Shown piece after piece: positions 24,830 through 34,287 of a stretch of 64,000 nucleotides of DNA. The translations under genes were made by a program, and so were the position numbers. Every line of letters begins with the position of its first letter. Positions within the stretch are counted from its first letter, which is position 1. This DNA is from Planctomycetota bacterium (GTDB taxonomy: Bacteria > Planctomycetota > UBA1135 > GCA-002686595): positions 186,001-250,000 of the forward strand of contig DUCM01000006.1 in NCBI GenBank assembly GCA_012959785.1, written 5' to 3'. The notes beneath the pieces were generated by a model. That model ran no database searches, was not told the DNA's origin, and saw nothing but the letters and a program-made list of their open reading frames with translations.

Positions 24830-27373
24830 CTAGCGCTTGCGGCGCCCGCCGGGCCGCACTTCGCTGCCGTCGGATCGCAGGTAGCGTAGGACGCTGTCCT
24901 CGAACTGTTCGGGAGCGGCCACGAGCTTGATGCTGCGGCTGTGCTTCTTCTCGAGGTCATCCAGCTCACTTTTGTGGGCCTGCTTGAGGTAGTCGAGGGC
25001 GTCCTGATGGGCACGCACCTCGATGGTCGAAAAGCCCTTGAGCGTCATGGATGAGCCCAAACGGCGCAGGATTCCCGCCGCCCGGGAGACCGCCGTACGC
25101 ACCCTGCCGAGGCCGCGGCAGGCCGTGCAATTATTGAACAGCTTGGTGCTCATACCCGGCCCCAGGCGCTGACGGGTCATTTCGAGCAGGCCAAACTGGG
25201 AGATCTTGCCCAGCTTGTGGCGCGCGCGGTCCTGGGCCAACTGGTCGCGAAAGGCTTTCTCCACCTTGCCGCGGTTGGTCCGGTTCATCATGTCGATGAA
25301 GTCCACCACCAGGATGCCGCCCAGGTCTCGCAGGCGGATCTGGCGGGCGATTTCAGGCACGGCGTCCAGGTTGGTCTTGAGGGCGATCTCCTCGAAGTCG
25401 TGACTCTTGGTGCGGGTTTTGCCCGAGTTGACATCGATGGCCACCAGGGCCTCGGCCTGGTCGAACACAATCGAGCCGCCCGAGGGCAGTTCGATGGAGC
25501 GCGAGAAGATGCGCTCGAAATCCTGCTCGATGCCCGCGTCGTGAAACAGCGGCCGTTCCCCTTTGTGGAGCTTGATGCAGTCCACATGCTCGGGCATCAG
25601 GAGCTCGGCGAATTCCTTCACGCGCTTGTAGGTCTGCTCGTCGTCCACCACCACCGACTCGGTCTCGGGACTGAAGAGGTCCCGCACGGTGCGAATGGCC
25701 ACATCGGATTCCTCGTAGAGGGCCGCGGGGCCGTTGCCCCGGGAGACGCGGTTGGAGAGCCGATTCCAGGCGTCCAGCAGGTAGACCAGGTCGCGCTTGA
25801 GTTCGACCGAGTTGCAACCCTTGGCAGCGGTGCGGGCAATGACGCCCATGCCCTCGGGCACTTCGAGGGCGTCGAGGATCTTCTTCAGCCGTTTGCGCTC
25901 ACGCACATCCTCGATCTTGCGACTCACGCCGCGGTGATCGGTGGAGGGCATCAGCACATGGTAGCGGCCTGGAATCGAGATGTAGGTGGTCAGGGTTGGT
26001 CCCTTGTCGCCAATGGCGTCCTTGGTGACCTGCACGATCACGCGATCGCCCACGCGCAGCAAGTCCTTGATGGGCTTGCGCGGTCGCGCTCGGCGGCGCT
26101 GAGATCCACCCCCCGAACCGCGGCCCTTGCGCGAGCCCTGCTTGTTGTCGGAGTCACCATCGTCCTTGCCGTCGAGTTCGTCGGCGATATCGGGTTGGCT
26201 CGAAGCGGAATCCCACTCATCGGCGTCGATGCGAGTGCTGAGCAGCTTGGTTATGTCCCAGCCCTTCTCGCCGTAGGCCGGCAAGACATCGGAGGTGTGT
26301 AGGAAACCGTTGCGGCCGCGGCCGAAGTCGATAAAGGCGGCGCCGATCGAGGCCTCGAGGTTGACCACCCGTCCGCGATAAATGTCGTTCACCAGAGACT
26401 GTTCGCGCTCGACATTCATCTGGAAGTCGAGGATGACCTTGTTGCGCACCACCGCCACGCGAGTCTCCTCGCGGTCAGCGGCGTTGACCAGGATCTGGCG
26501 ATCGGGAACGATCTCCTTCTTGGCCTTGGTGCGACGGGCGGGCTTGGCCTCGGCGGCATCCGAGGAGGCTCGCCGGCCGCGGCCGCGTGTTTGGGTCCCG
26601 CCATCGCTCAAGAGTTCGGCATCGTCGGGCAGCTCGGGCAATTCGGGCAGGTCATCGAGTTCACCGGGGATGCCCTCCACCACGGCTGCGGTGGGCCTCT
26701 CGGACCGGCCTGTGCTACGGGTGCTGGCCCGTTTGGTGCGTTTCTTGCCACCGCGCTTGCCGCGCCGACCTTGCTTTTTGGTGGCCTCCGAGGCAGGGCC
26801 GTCTGCCTGGCTGGCAGCGTTCTCGTCGGATGACGCCTTGGTCTCCGCGGACTCGCCCGCGTCGCTCCGGCTGGCACTGGCCTTTCTGCGATGGCTCGGC
26901 GAGCGCTTGCGGCTGGTGCGCTTCTTGCGCGGCGCCTTCTGGCCCTCGTCGGAGTTCTCTTCCGAGCTCGAAGCCTTCACGCCCTGAATTTGTCCCTTGG
27001 CGCCCACTTCCTGGGTGGCATCGCCCTTGACGGCATCGCTTTTGACGGCATCGCCCTCAGCAGCACCGTCTCGGGCAGCAGCGCCCGACTTGCGGCGACC
27101 GCGGCCTCCCCGCGTTCCGCGGCGACGAGGCCTCGAACGGCGCTCTTCGCCTTCCGCGGTGGCTGTACCTTCCTGGGAATCCGAGCCTGAGTCGGCGCTG
27201 GATGTGCCGCTGGCCTTCGAGGAGCGGCGGCTGGTGGATCGGCCGCGGGAGCGGCCGGTGCGAGGGGTGGCGCCAGCATCCTTGGCCGCGCCGCCTGAGT
27301 CTTCCGTGGGTGTGTCGATGAAGGCTCCGAAGTTCGAGGTCCGCTTGGGCCTCGAAGTGTTTTCATTTGTCAT
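24830..27373 (-). CDS. rne: Ribonuclease E/G with long N-terminal disordered extension
   Basis: 847 residues. Residues 1 to about 285 are low-complexity, rich in K, R, S and E (KRTSRKRSPSHRRK; GRRGKRGGKKR), and presumably disordered and RNA-binding. The catalytic core then follows: an RNase H-like start, an S1 domain (RGRVVNLEASIGAAFIDFG) interrupted by an acidic and basic insertion, the DNase I-like metal site with AIDVNSGKT and VVDFIDMMNR, and the zinc-link CTACRGLG. RNase E/G cuts single-stranded RNA and starts mRNA decay and rRNA maturation. In enterobacteria the disordered scaffold is C-terminal; here it is N-terminal and the protein ends soon after the small domain. Confidence 0.95.
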   Translation of the reverse strand: MTNENTSRPKRTSNFGAFIDTPTEDSGGAAKDAGATPRTGRSRGRSTSRRSSKASGTSSADSGSDSQEGTATAEGEERRSRPRRRGTRGGRGRRKSGAAARDGAAEGDAVKSDAVKGDATQEVGAKGQIQGVKASSSEENSDEGQKAPRKKRTSRKRSPSHRRKASASRSDAGESAETKASSDENAASQADGPASEATKKQGRRGKRGGKKRTKRASTRSTGRSERPTAAVVEGIPGELDDLPELPELPDDAELLSDGGTQTRGRGRRASSDAAEAKPARRTKAKKEIVPDRQILVNAADREETRVAVVRNKVILDFQMNVEREQSLVNDIYRGRVVNLEASIGAAFIDFGRGRNGFLHTSDVLPAYGEKGWDITKLLSTRIDADEWDSASSQPDIADELDGKDDGDSDNKQGSRKGRGSGGGSQRRRARPRKPIKDLLRVGDRVIVQVTKDAIGDKGPTLTTYISIPGRYHVLMPSTDHRGVSRKIEDVRERKRLKKILDALEVPEGMGVIARTAAKGCNSVELKRDLVYLLDAWNRLSNRVSRGNGPAALYEESDVAIRTVRDLFSPETESVVVDDEQTYKRVKEFAELLMPEHVDCIKLHKGERPLFHDAGIEQDFERIFSRSIELPSGGSIVFDQAEALVAIDVNSGKTRTKSHDFEEIALKTNLDAVPEIARQIRLRDLGGILVVDFIDMMNRTNRGKVEKAFRDQLAQDRARHKLGKISQFGLLEMTRQRLGPGMSTKLFNNCTACRGLGRVRTAVSRAAGILRRLGSSMTLKGFSTIEVRAHQDALDYLKQAHKSELDDLEKKHSRSIKLVAAPEQFEDSVLRYLRSDGSEVRPGGRRKR

Positions 27374-28105
27374 GGGTCGTAAACCTGGCGCCCGTTTTTT
27401 TGGGCTGGTCGCGCAGTGGTTCGCAACTCTTCAGTTCGCTCCTCTCAAGGTGCTCCCAGCCCGCGGCTCGAAAAGCCCGGGAAAGGCCACCGGCGCTTCT
27501 GGCTGCAAGGGGCTGAAGCTTCCGGTGATTGTTCGAAGACTCTTTCAGAAGAACCTTCAAAATAAGCATCTCTGGGATCCGCCCGCGAAGCCCCGTGCTG
27601 CTCTGCGTCATCGGCATGGCCGAGGGGCGCGGGCGCAAAAATCAAGGAGTTGAGCTGGGCGAAAGGGGCCGCGAGGGTTGCCCCCACACGTGGGTGAGGG
27701 TCTCGGGTCTCGTTCAGAGAGGGGCGATCTTGGAAAGAGCGCGAGCCAGTCTAGCGCTGGTGGGAAGTGAGGGTGCGGGAGGCTATCCCGCGCTGGAGTA
27801 GCCCGTGGGGCTCTCCTGACCTGGGTTGGATTGGCCTCTGACGGGGGTCCCTTGCACAAGATGTCCAGGGGCCAGAGGGAGGCCAGATCGGTATGCGTTC
27901 GCAGGGCATCCCCGGGCCCAAGGCCCTGGAACGGCCCGCGAGGGATCGTTCACCGATTCTTGGCAGCCCGGCGGGCTGCTCATCTGTGTCATCCTCCCGT
28001 ATCGCCATGAGTAAGCCAATCCTCAAACGGGATTTCTCACCCAAAAGAGCCTGGAATTGCCTGCCGCGCCCATGGCACCGCTGCCCGATCAGCCCGCCTG
28101 GGCGC
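27374..28105. other. Long intergenic region between pilQ and RNase E/G gene
   Basis: About 730 bases that serve as the pilQ 3' region and the RNase E/G leader. Several short open frames exist but none has family features. A 7-bp hairpin GCAGCCC-GGC-GGGCTGC is at 27963-27979 and a short T/A-rich run at 27395-27401. RNase E leaders often carry autoregulatory structure; this is not demonstrable here. Confidence 0.45.
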
Positions 28106-29932
28106 CTACTGCCCCTCGCCGCTGTCGCCAGCGCCCCTCACCAGGGCATCAACCTCGTCTCGCAGCTTGGCCCGGCGACGGCCAAGCTCGCGCTGCAGCA
28201 CGGCCTCCTGGTCCTGGCGGGAGTGCACGAGGGTCGGGGTCAAGAAGACCAGGAGGGTCTTCTTCTGGACGCTGTGCTCCCGGTGCTGGAACAGCTTGCC
28301 CAAGAGCGGGATACGCCACAGGCCCGGCACGCGGGTCTCAGTCTCCACATCCGAATCAGTGGTCAATCCGCCGATCACGACGGTCTGTCCCGAGTCCATG
28401 ATCATGGTGGTGACGATGGTCGAGGAGCGCGTGCGCGGCAGGGCGATCGAACCTTGGAGCCCCGAGGCTCCCAGAGTAAAGACATCGAAACCGGGAGGCG
28501 CGAGGGCCGTGTTGCCCTGGCCCGAGAGGCTGGTTTCCTTGGGAATCACATCCATGATGATGCGTTCCGAGCCGGGCACGATGTGGGGCTTGATCAAAAG
28601 CTGAAAGCCCACCTCCACCGGCGAGCCCGTAGCCTCGGCCACGGAGAGCTGCAAGCCACCGGACTGGCCCTGTTCGCTCTTGGCCTCGGCGTAGCGGATC
28701 GTCTCGCCCACGAAGATCGTGGCTTCGTGGCCGTCGAGGGCGATTAGCTTGGGTGCCTGGATCACCTCGGTCGAGGTATCGCGCTGCAAGAGGTGCAGAG
28801 CTGCCGACACTTCGGTGAACGAGAGCGCGCCGAAGATCGTGTCGGGGATGAAGGTGGCGCCGTTGTTGAAGCCGGCCCCGAGAGAGTCGTCGCTCGAGTA
28901 CCAGGGACCACCGCCGGTGTTGTTGGCGATGATCGAGTCCTCGATGCCTCCGTGGCCGGGATCGAAGGGCAGGGTGATGGGAATCTGCCCGCCACTGATG
29001 GAGATCACGGGGCCATTGTCGCCGTAGTCCACGCCCAGATTCAGCAGGTCGCCGTTGGATGTCGAAACGAACTTGACATCGCAGAAGACCTGCTTGGGCT
29101 CGATGTCCAGGGCAACGAGGATTTCGCGCACCTCGGAGTGGGCCTGCTGGGTATCGCGCACGATGATCACATTCTGGCGCTCGATGTAGTCGAGTTGGCC
29201 AACGGTGGAGAGGGCCTTGGTGAGAGCCGTCAGCACACTGAAATGCTCACTGACCTTGCCCGAGGGAGCCTGGGCCTGGCCCTGGACGAACTCCGACTTG
29301 AGGATCGGCACATAGTTGCTCTTGGGCCGCAGGTAGCGCAACTGATAGCTCTTGGTGGTCAACTGCTCCTTCAGCTTGAGCGGATCAGCCACGCGCAAGA
29401 CTCCACCGCGCTCTTCGAGCACTGTGTAGCCGCGGGTCTTGGCTACCACATCCAGGGCATCCCGCCAGGGCACGCCGTTGAAATGCACGGTCAGGCTCCC
29501 CGAGACGAGTTCATCGATGATGATGTTGGCGCCAGAGATCTTGGCGATCGTATCAATGATGATCCGAATGTCCGCGTTGGAGTAGTCGAATGTGACCGGC
29601 CAGGGCTTCGTGACCAAGATCACACCATTGGTACGATCCTCCACGATGCAACCGACCTTCTCGGCGGCGATCTCGAGGGCAATTTGCCAGTGAACATCAC
29701 GCAGTTGCATGCTGCGGATGACGCTGGTGGAGATGGTTTCCTCGTCGGTGTCGATGATCTCGATGTTCGCGCCTGATTTTTCACGCAGAAAATCGATCAC
29801 GCTCTCGAGGGTCCGTTCGGCCACATTCATGGTGACGCGAGCGTCACGACTAGCGACCTGTGCGTTGCTGGTGGCGCAGACGAGAGCGGCGATGAGAGGC
29901 CAGAGGATCAGGGTTTTCTTGATCTGAAACAT
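28106..29932 (-). CDS. pilQ: Type IV pilus secretin PilQ
   Basis: 608 residues with a signal peptide (LILWPLIAALVCATSNAQ). The N-terminal part holds secretin/STN-like N domains (MNVAERTLESVIDFLREKSG; FDYSNADIRIIIDTIAKI). The C-terminal secretin domain shows VIQAPKLIALDGHEA and VVIGGLTTDSDVETETRVPG, the conserved barrel segments. It forms the outer-membrane pore for the pilus. It follows the PilO/P fusion gene by 78 nt and closes the pilM-N-O/P-Q unit. There is no AMIN domain that I can recognise. It could equally be a GspD of a type II system; the pilM-N-O context favours PilQ. Confidence 0.93.
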   Translation of the reverse strand: MFQIKKTLILWPLIAALVCATSNAQVASRDARVTMNVAERTLESVIDFLREKSGANIEIIDTDEETISTSVIRSMQLRDVHWQIALEIAAEKVGCIVEDRTNGVILVTKPWPVTFDYSNADIRIIIDTIAKISGANIIIDELVSGSLTVHFNGVPWRDALDVVAKTRGYTVLEERGGVLRVADPLKLKEQLTTKSYQLRYLRPKSNYVPILKSEFVQGQAQAPSGKVSEHFSVLTALTKALSTVGQLDYIERQNVIIVRDTQQAHSEVREILVALDIEPKQVFCDVKFVSTSNGDLLNLGVDYGDNGPVISISGGQIPITLPFDPGHGGIEDSIIANNTGGGPWYSSDDSLGAGFNNGATFIPDTIFGALSFTEVSAALHLLQRDTSTEVIQAPKLIALDGHEATIFVGETIRYAEAKSEQGQSGGLQLSVAEATGSPVEVGFQLLIKPHIVPGSERIIMDVIPKETSLSGQGNTALAPPGFDVFTLGASGLQGSIALPRTRSSTIVTTMIMDSGQTVVIGGLTTDSDVETETRVPGLWRIPLLGKLFQHREHSVQKKTLLVFLTPTLVHSRQDQEAVLQRELGRRRAKLRDEVDALVRGAGDSGEGQ

Positions 29933-30010
29933 GCTTGTTTGAACTCTTGGAATTCCTTGTGGGTGGTCTGCGAGGTGCTTCTCGGCATCCTTGGTCAGAA
30001 ATGCTCTTGA

Positions 30011-31405
30011 TTAGAAGCGGCGCGCGAGCACGACTCCCCGATAGATGAACCGAATCTCATCGGTGTGAATTTCGTGAATCAGCAAGTCCCGGGTCAGCAT
30101 TTCGCCAACCTGACAGGCCTTGCCGTTGATCGTGGCCACCGAAGCAGCGCCCTTCATCGTGGCCACGCCCGAGACCTCGATTTCGAACTCGTCGAATTCG
30201 CGCACGATGCGGGCAATGAGCGCCTTGCGGCGCAGTTTGACGACGAAGGGTTTGCGCAGGGGGTCATGCTCGATAAAGTCGAGTTGATCGTCCACCAGGC
30301 GGAAGGCGTCGAGGGCCAATTCGAACTCGTCCCGGATCAGGTGACCATCCATGGCTCCCAACACCTCGCGTAGGCGTTTGACGCTCGGTCCGCGGGATCC
30401 GTCGACGCTGGCCAAGGAGCCTTGCAGAGCATCCAGAGCGTCGATAACCTCGTGTTGCAGGCGCTTCTGCGAAGGCATGTAGGAGATCGAGCCCTCGGCC
30501 TGTAGGCGGCGCACATCGGTTTCGATGCCCGCGATCATCACCTCGAGGTCATCCCGGGCCATCATCTCCTCGATCACATTTTGCGCGGCCTGAACCAGGG
30601 CGTACTGCGCCTTGGCTGCCTGCATGCGGCCGAAAAGTTCCTCCACGAGTTCCATTTGCTCGCGCATCGAGAGGCCGCTGCCCGAGTCCACCGGAACCCG
30701 CGGGTCCACGAAGGGGTCGCGACGGCCGCGGGCACCGCGGTAGGTGAATGAGGACAGGCTCAATGCGGCGCGACGGCGGTTGATCTCCCCCATCATCAAG
30801 TCGCGCTTGCGCTCGTAGCTGTCGATATCCACCGGTGCGGCTTCATTCTTGGGCTCGTAGACAAAGGTCTCGATGTCCAGGCTGATCTTGTGCAGGGCCA
30901 TGCCCTCTTCCGCGACCGAGCCGCGCCGGGCGGCGACGATATCCATTTTGGCCACGCGCATGAAGCGCGAGTGGGTCTCGATGCGGTCCAGGAAATCGAG
31001 GTACTCAAAGGAATCAGCATCGAGGGAGCAGATGTAGACCACCTTGTCGAAGGCCCCCGCCTCAGCACGGGGGTCGACGGCTTTCTTCTTCAGCATCCGA
31101 GTGCGGACGCCGGAGTCCTGCTGGAAGTCCTGGATGGTGCGCATCCAGCTGTTCATGTCGTTATCGTCGGGCAGAATCGTGCGGAGATGCTTGGACATTT
31201 CGCGCTGGACGATGACATCGCGTTCGAGGGTGCTGGTGCCCTCGATCAGCTTGCGCGAAGCGACGATCTTCTGGCGTAGCGCTTCGACTTCGAGCCGCGT
31301 CTCGTCGATGCTCTGGGCCTCAAAGTGGATAAAAATACCGAGGCCCAGGGCCAGGGCGCAGCTGCCGGCAGTAACACCCAGGAATACCTTGCGTTCTTTC
31401 TTCAC
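30011..31405 (-). CDS. PilO-like alignment protein fused to a PilP-like C-terminal domain
   Basis: 464 residues from a GTG at 31405, which overlaps the pilN stop codon by one base; AGGAGG lies upstream at good spacing. One N-terminal membrane helix (FLGVTAGSCALALGLGIFIHF) is followed by a long alpha-helical region, as in PilO. The last 60 or so residues (VSGVATMKGAASVATINGKAC) form a PilP/GspC-like small beta domain, suggesting that separate PilO and PilP proteins are joined. PilM-N-O-P form the inner-membrane alignment complex that links the motor to the secretin. No separate pilP is present in the locus. Confidence 0.8.
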   Translation of the reverse strand: MKKERKVFLGVTAGSCALALGLGIFIHFEAQSIDETRLEVEALRQKIVASRKLIEGTSTLERDVIVQREMSKHLRTILPDDNDMNSWMRTIQDFQQDSGVRTRMLKKKAVDPRAEAGAFDKVVYICSLDADSFEYLDFLDRIETHSRFMRVAKMDIVAARRGSVAEEGMALHKISLDIETFVYEPKNEAAPVDIDSYERKRDLMMGEINRRRAALSLSSFTYRGARGRRDPFVDPRVPVDSGSGLSMREQMELVEELFGRMQAAKAQYALVQAAQNVIEEMMARDDLEVMIAGIETDVRRLQAEGSISYMPSQKRLQHEVIDALDALQGSLASVDGSRGPSVKRLREVLGAMDGHLIRDEFELALDAFRLVDDQLDFIEHDPLRKPFVVKLRRKALIARIVREFDEFEIEVSGVATMKGAASVATINGKACQVGEMLTRDLLIHEIHTDEIRFIYRGVVLARRF

Positions 31406-32094
31406 TATCTCTGGCCTCCTGTTTGCGCCGCGGCCGCTCGGGCCTCGTCGCGGGCAAGGCCGGCCTCTTGACGGTCCTCGACGCTCTTCAAGTCCACTGT
31501 CAGGGGGAAGTCCCAGATGACCGGCGGCATCAATTCATCATTGGTGATGGCCTCTGAACCCTCGGGGTCGCCGGGCGCGTGGAAGTCATCCATGAACGAC
31601 GAGACGCTGAGCTCGTCGAGGAAGTTGCCGATCTGGCCGAAGTTAGCCGATCCAGAGTGCCCCTTGGCACGCCAGGTGCCCGCATTCCCCGTGCGCGGAT
31701 CTTCTCCCTGTTTGATGTGCAGATCGTCGAACCAGGTCATGTGTTCCCGTCGCTCGTCGTTGCGATTGACCACATCGACGAACTCGTCGAGCTTGCGGGT
31801 CCAGGAGACGCGGCTCTGGGTGATCTCCGCCAGGGTCGTCTCGCGCGCCTGGTGCCGGCCGCTCTCGGCGGTCAGGGCGCGGTGGTAAGCCACCTGCGGC
31901 CGGAGGCCGTCATCTTCGGTCAAAAGCACCTGATGTTCGCTCTCCACATGGGTCCCAATCCCGAAGGCCATCCAACCCAGCCAGGCGGCCAGGGAAGCGT
32001 TGACCGCGACGGCCAGGGACACCGCCAGCATGAGCTTCAGCGGTGTACGAGCTTTGCGCCGATATTCTTCGGGCAGAAGATTGATGTGAATCAT
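31405..32094 (-). CDS. pilN: Type IV pilus alignment protein PilN
   Basis: 229 residues. The start is the ATG at 32094 because the conserved MIHINLLPEEYRRK (the PilN INLLP motif that binds PilM) begins there; the longer frame is arginine-rich noise. One membrane helix (LMLAVSLAVAVNASLAAWLG) and an alpha-helical periplasmic part with a cysteine-free fold follow. The start overlaps the pilM stop codon as ATGA, and the stop overlaps the next start as TAGTG. PilN recruits cytoplasmic PilM to the membrane. Confidence 0.92.
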   Translation of the reverse strand: MIHINLLPEEYRRKARTPLKLMLAVSLAVAVNASLAAWLGWMAFGIGTHVESEHQVLLTEDDGLRPQVAYHRALTAESGRHQARETTLAEITQSRVSWTRKLDEFVDVVNRNDERREHMTWFDDLHIKQGEDPRTGNAGTWRAKGHSGSANFGQIGNFLDELSVSSFMDDFHAPGDPEGSEAITNDELMPPVIWDFPLTVDLKSVEDRQEAGLARDEARAAAAQTGGQR

Positions 32095-33134
32095 GCTGCG
32101 CGCACTCTTGAGGCCAGGCCCACGGCGACAACCAAGGTCGGCGCCCAGGCTTCCAGCTCTTCGACATCGACGCGTTGCGCGTCCACGCGAAGACCTTCCA
32201 GGGGATTCCATGTCCGCGCACGGCGCGCGGTTGCTTGTTCGATGTAGCCCGCGGCTCCGGGGGCCAGGACACCCCCGCCCGAGAGCAGGATCTCCTCCAC
32301 GCTGAAGCCCGAGTGGTGCTCGACATAGTCGAGGGATAGGGCGATCTCGCTCACGAGATCTTCGAGTACCGGTGCGATGGCGCTGTTGACTTCGGCCTCA
32401 TGGCTCTCGCTGGCACGCTTGATGGCTTCGGCCTCGAAGATCTCCACCGAGAGGCGACGGGCCACGGCTTCGGTCATGTCCTTGCCGCCGATGTTGATCT
32501 CGCGGCTGAAGCAGGTCTGCCCGCCGAAGAGCACATTGATCGAGGTGCGCGTGGCGCCCACATCCACCAGGGCGATGCCGCGGGCCTCTTCCTCAAGGTC
32601 GTCAGGCATCACGCCGCAGAGCTCCCAGGCATTGGCCAGGGCGAACAGGTCCACATCGATAGCGGCCAGTTGTAGGCCCTGGTCGTGGACGAGTTCCACC
32701 TGGCTTTCAATGGCCTCGGTCTTGCACGCGGCGAGCAAGGCATTCATCTGGTTGTCCGCGGCTTCCGAGCCTTCGGCACCGACGAGCGAGCCCAGTCCCT
32801 GGCAGTCGAGCACGACTTCGTCGAGTTCGAAGGGCAGGTACTTGTCAGCCTCGAAGCGGATGGCGCTTTTCAGTTCGCTGTCGGTCATCTGGACCAGCGA
32901 GACATAGCGCACGACCACATCCTGGCCGGCCACCGAGGTGACCACGCGCTTGGAGCGAAAACGCCCCTCACGGAAAACGGCCGCAATGGCTTCGGAGGTT
33001 GTGCCGCCGGGCGGAATCTCAACCCGGGAAAATCCGGTTACTACGGGTTCGGGTCCTTCGAGGGAGATTTCGACGGCCTTGACGACCGAACTCCCGAGGT
33101 CCAGGCCCACGATGCTCTTGGAAGGACGAAACAC
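32091..33134 (-). CDS. pilM: Type IV pilus actin-like protein PilM
   Basis: 347 residues from a GTG at 33134, the start that gives the usual PilM length; the frame is open to 33236. The actin-like fold is seen in SIVGLDLGSSVVKAVEI (phosphate-1), VRYVSLVQMTDSELKSAI, IALVDVGATRTSINV (phosphate-2) and ILLSGGGVLAPG (adenosine). PilM binds ATP and the PilN N-terminus in the cytoplasm. It heads the pilM-N-O/P-Q operon, and its stop codon overlaps pilN (ATGA). HPr is the next gene upstream, 194 nt away. Confidence 0.93.
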   Translation of the reverse strand: MFRPSKSIVGLDLGSSVVKAVEISLEGPEPVVTGFSRVEIPPGGTTSEAIAAVFREGRFRSKRVVTSVAGQDVVVRYVSLVQMTDSELKSAIRFEADKYLPFELDEVVLDCQGLGSLVGAEGSEAADNQMNALLAACKTEAIESQVELVHDQGLQLAAIDVDLFALANAWELCGVMPDDLEEEARGIALVDVGATRTSINVLFGGQTCFSREINIGGKDMTEAVARRLSVEIFEAEAIKRASESHEAEVNSAIAPVLEDLVSEIALSLDYVEHHSGFSVEEILLSGGGVLAPGAAGYIEQATARRARTWNPLEGLRVDAQRVDVEELEAWAPTLVVAVGLASRVRAA

Positions 33135-33328
33135 AGCGCTGATCTTGACTCCGGTGGATGCAGAGCCCTGAGGCCGCCTGGGCGGGGTGCCTGGGCGATG
33201 CAAAATCCTCGACTCAAGAGGTTCCTTCGCCCACAAGGACAGAGGAGGTTGAGCCCGAATGCCCTTTTTGGAGTGGCAGGAGTCCCGCGGGCCTCTGGAA
33301 CCGGGGGATTCGGCCTACTTGAGGGGTC

Positions 33329-33607
33329 TCAGACGAGTTCTTCGAAGCCCGAGGCCACCATGGCTACCAGGCGTTCGAGGAGGGCTTCGGCGTCATCTCC
33401 GGTGGCGCATAGCTCGAGTTCCGTGCCGCACTTGGCGCCCAGGGAAATCAATTCCAGGATCGAGCGGCCATTGACCTCGCGGTCCTCGCAGGAGATGCGT
33501 AACTCGCTTTGGAAACCCTGGGCCACAGCCACCAGGGCCCCCGAAGGCCGTGCGTGCAGGCCCTCGGCGTTGACCACCGTGACGGTTCGGGTCAGGCCAG
33601 AGCTCAT
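33329..33607 (-). CDS. ptsH: Phosphocarrier protein HPr (PTS / PTS-Ntr type)
   Basis: 92 residues from the ATG at 33607. The phospho-acceptor site is GLHARPSG (H18). The regulatory serine region is VNGRSILELISLGA (S49), equivalent to the Ser46 site of Firmicutes HPr, so it may also be a target of an HPr kinase. It is preceded 40 nt upstream by ptsN, as in rpoN-ptsN-ptsO clusters. Enzyme I and sugar permeases are not in the window, so a regulatory phosphorelay is likelier than sugar uptake. Confidence 0.93.
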   Translation of the reverse strand: MSSGLTRTVTVVNAEGLHARPSGALVAVAQGFQSELRISCEDREVNGRSILELISLGAKCGTELELCATGDDAEALLERLVAMVASGFEELV

Positions 33608-33647
33608 CCGTTTTGTGGCGGCTGGATCGGGGCGAGGAACGGCCGCC

Positions 33648-34127
33648 TCAGACGGCGGACATCTCGCGCAGGAGATTGACCAGTTCGGTCTTGGTCTTCG
33701 TGGCCCGGGCGAAACTGCGGAAGTCAGCATCGCGGGAGAGTCGCGCGATCCAGGTCATAAGCTCGATGTGCTGGTCGGGATCGTGGTCCTCGACGCCTTG
33801 CTCGGGGCGCAGAATGGTGAAGAAGATGTGCACCACCTCTCCATCAACGGCGGCCCATTCGATGCCCTCGCTGTGGATCGAAAGGGTGCAAACCACCTGG
33901 TTCAGTCCGGGGATCTTCACATGGGGGATCGCCACGCCCATGCCCACACCAGTGGAAGCGAGTTGTTCGCGCTTGCTCAAGGCCTCGCTGACTGTCTCGC
34001 GCAGCTCTTCGTCGAGGACGCCGAACTTGATCATGTTCTCGACGATCTCATCAACGGCGCCGGCCTTCTCGGAGGCCTTCAGATTGATGCTGCAACTCTT
34101 GGGCTTGAACTGTTTCCAGAAGCTCAT
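33648..34127 (-). CDS. ptsN: PTS IIA-like nitrogen-regulatory protein PtsN
   Basis: 159 residues of the EIIA-fructose/Ntr fold. The active-site histidine is in GVGMGVAIPHVKI (H69). Its partners are HPr (next gene) and an Enzyme I not seen here. Together with rpoN and HPr the arrangement resembles the proteobacterial rpoN-ptsN-npr locus. A T9G7 homopolymer run lies just before the start (34157-34172 region) and may be unstable. Confidence 0.92.
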   Translation of the reverse strand: MSFWKQFKPKSCSINLKASEKAGAVDEIVENMIKFGVLDEELRETVSEALSKREQLASTGVGMGVAIPHVKIPGLNQVVCTLSIHSEGIEWAAVDGEVVHIFFTILRPEQGVEDHDPDQHIELMTWIARLSRDADFRSFARATKTKTELVNLLREMSAV

Positions 34128-34287
34128 CGACGCTGTATTCCGTCCGGGTGGGCGGTTTTTTTTTGGGGGGGAGGGAATGGGGAACTGAGGAGTTTGCCGG
34201 CAGCTCTATCCTATCAAGCTCTCGGGGCCAAGGATACCGGCAAGCCAAGGGCCGGGGCTCATTCACGAGCCCGCCCGCCGGGGAAGC

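Noticed and set aside
27751-28044. A 97-codon minus-strand frame between pilQ and RNase E/G
   Set aside because: Low-complexity Pro/Arg/Gly composition, no ribosome binding site and no recognisable fold.
33135-33328. Sigma-54 (-24/-12) promoter before pilM
   Set aside because: A TTTTGCA element was seen on the minus strand, but the required GG ten bases upstream is GT, so the consensus is not met.
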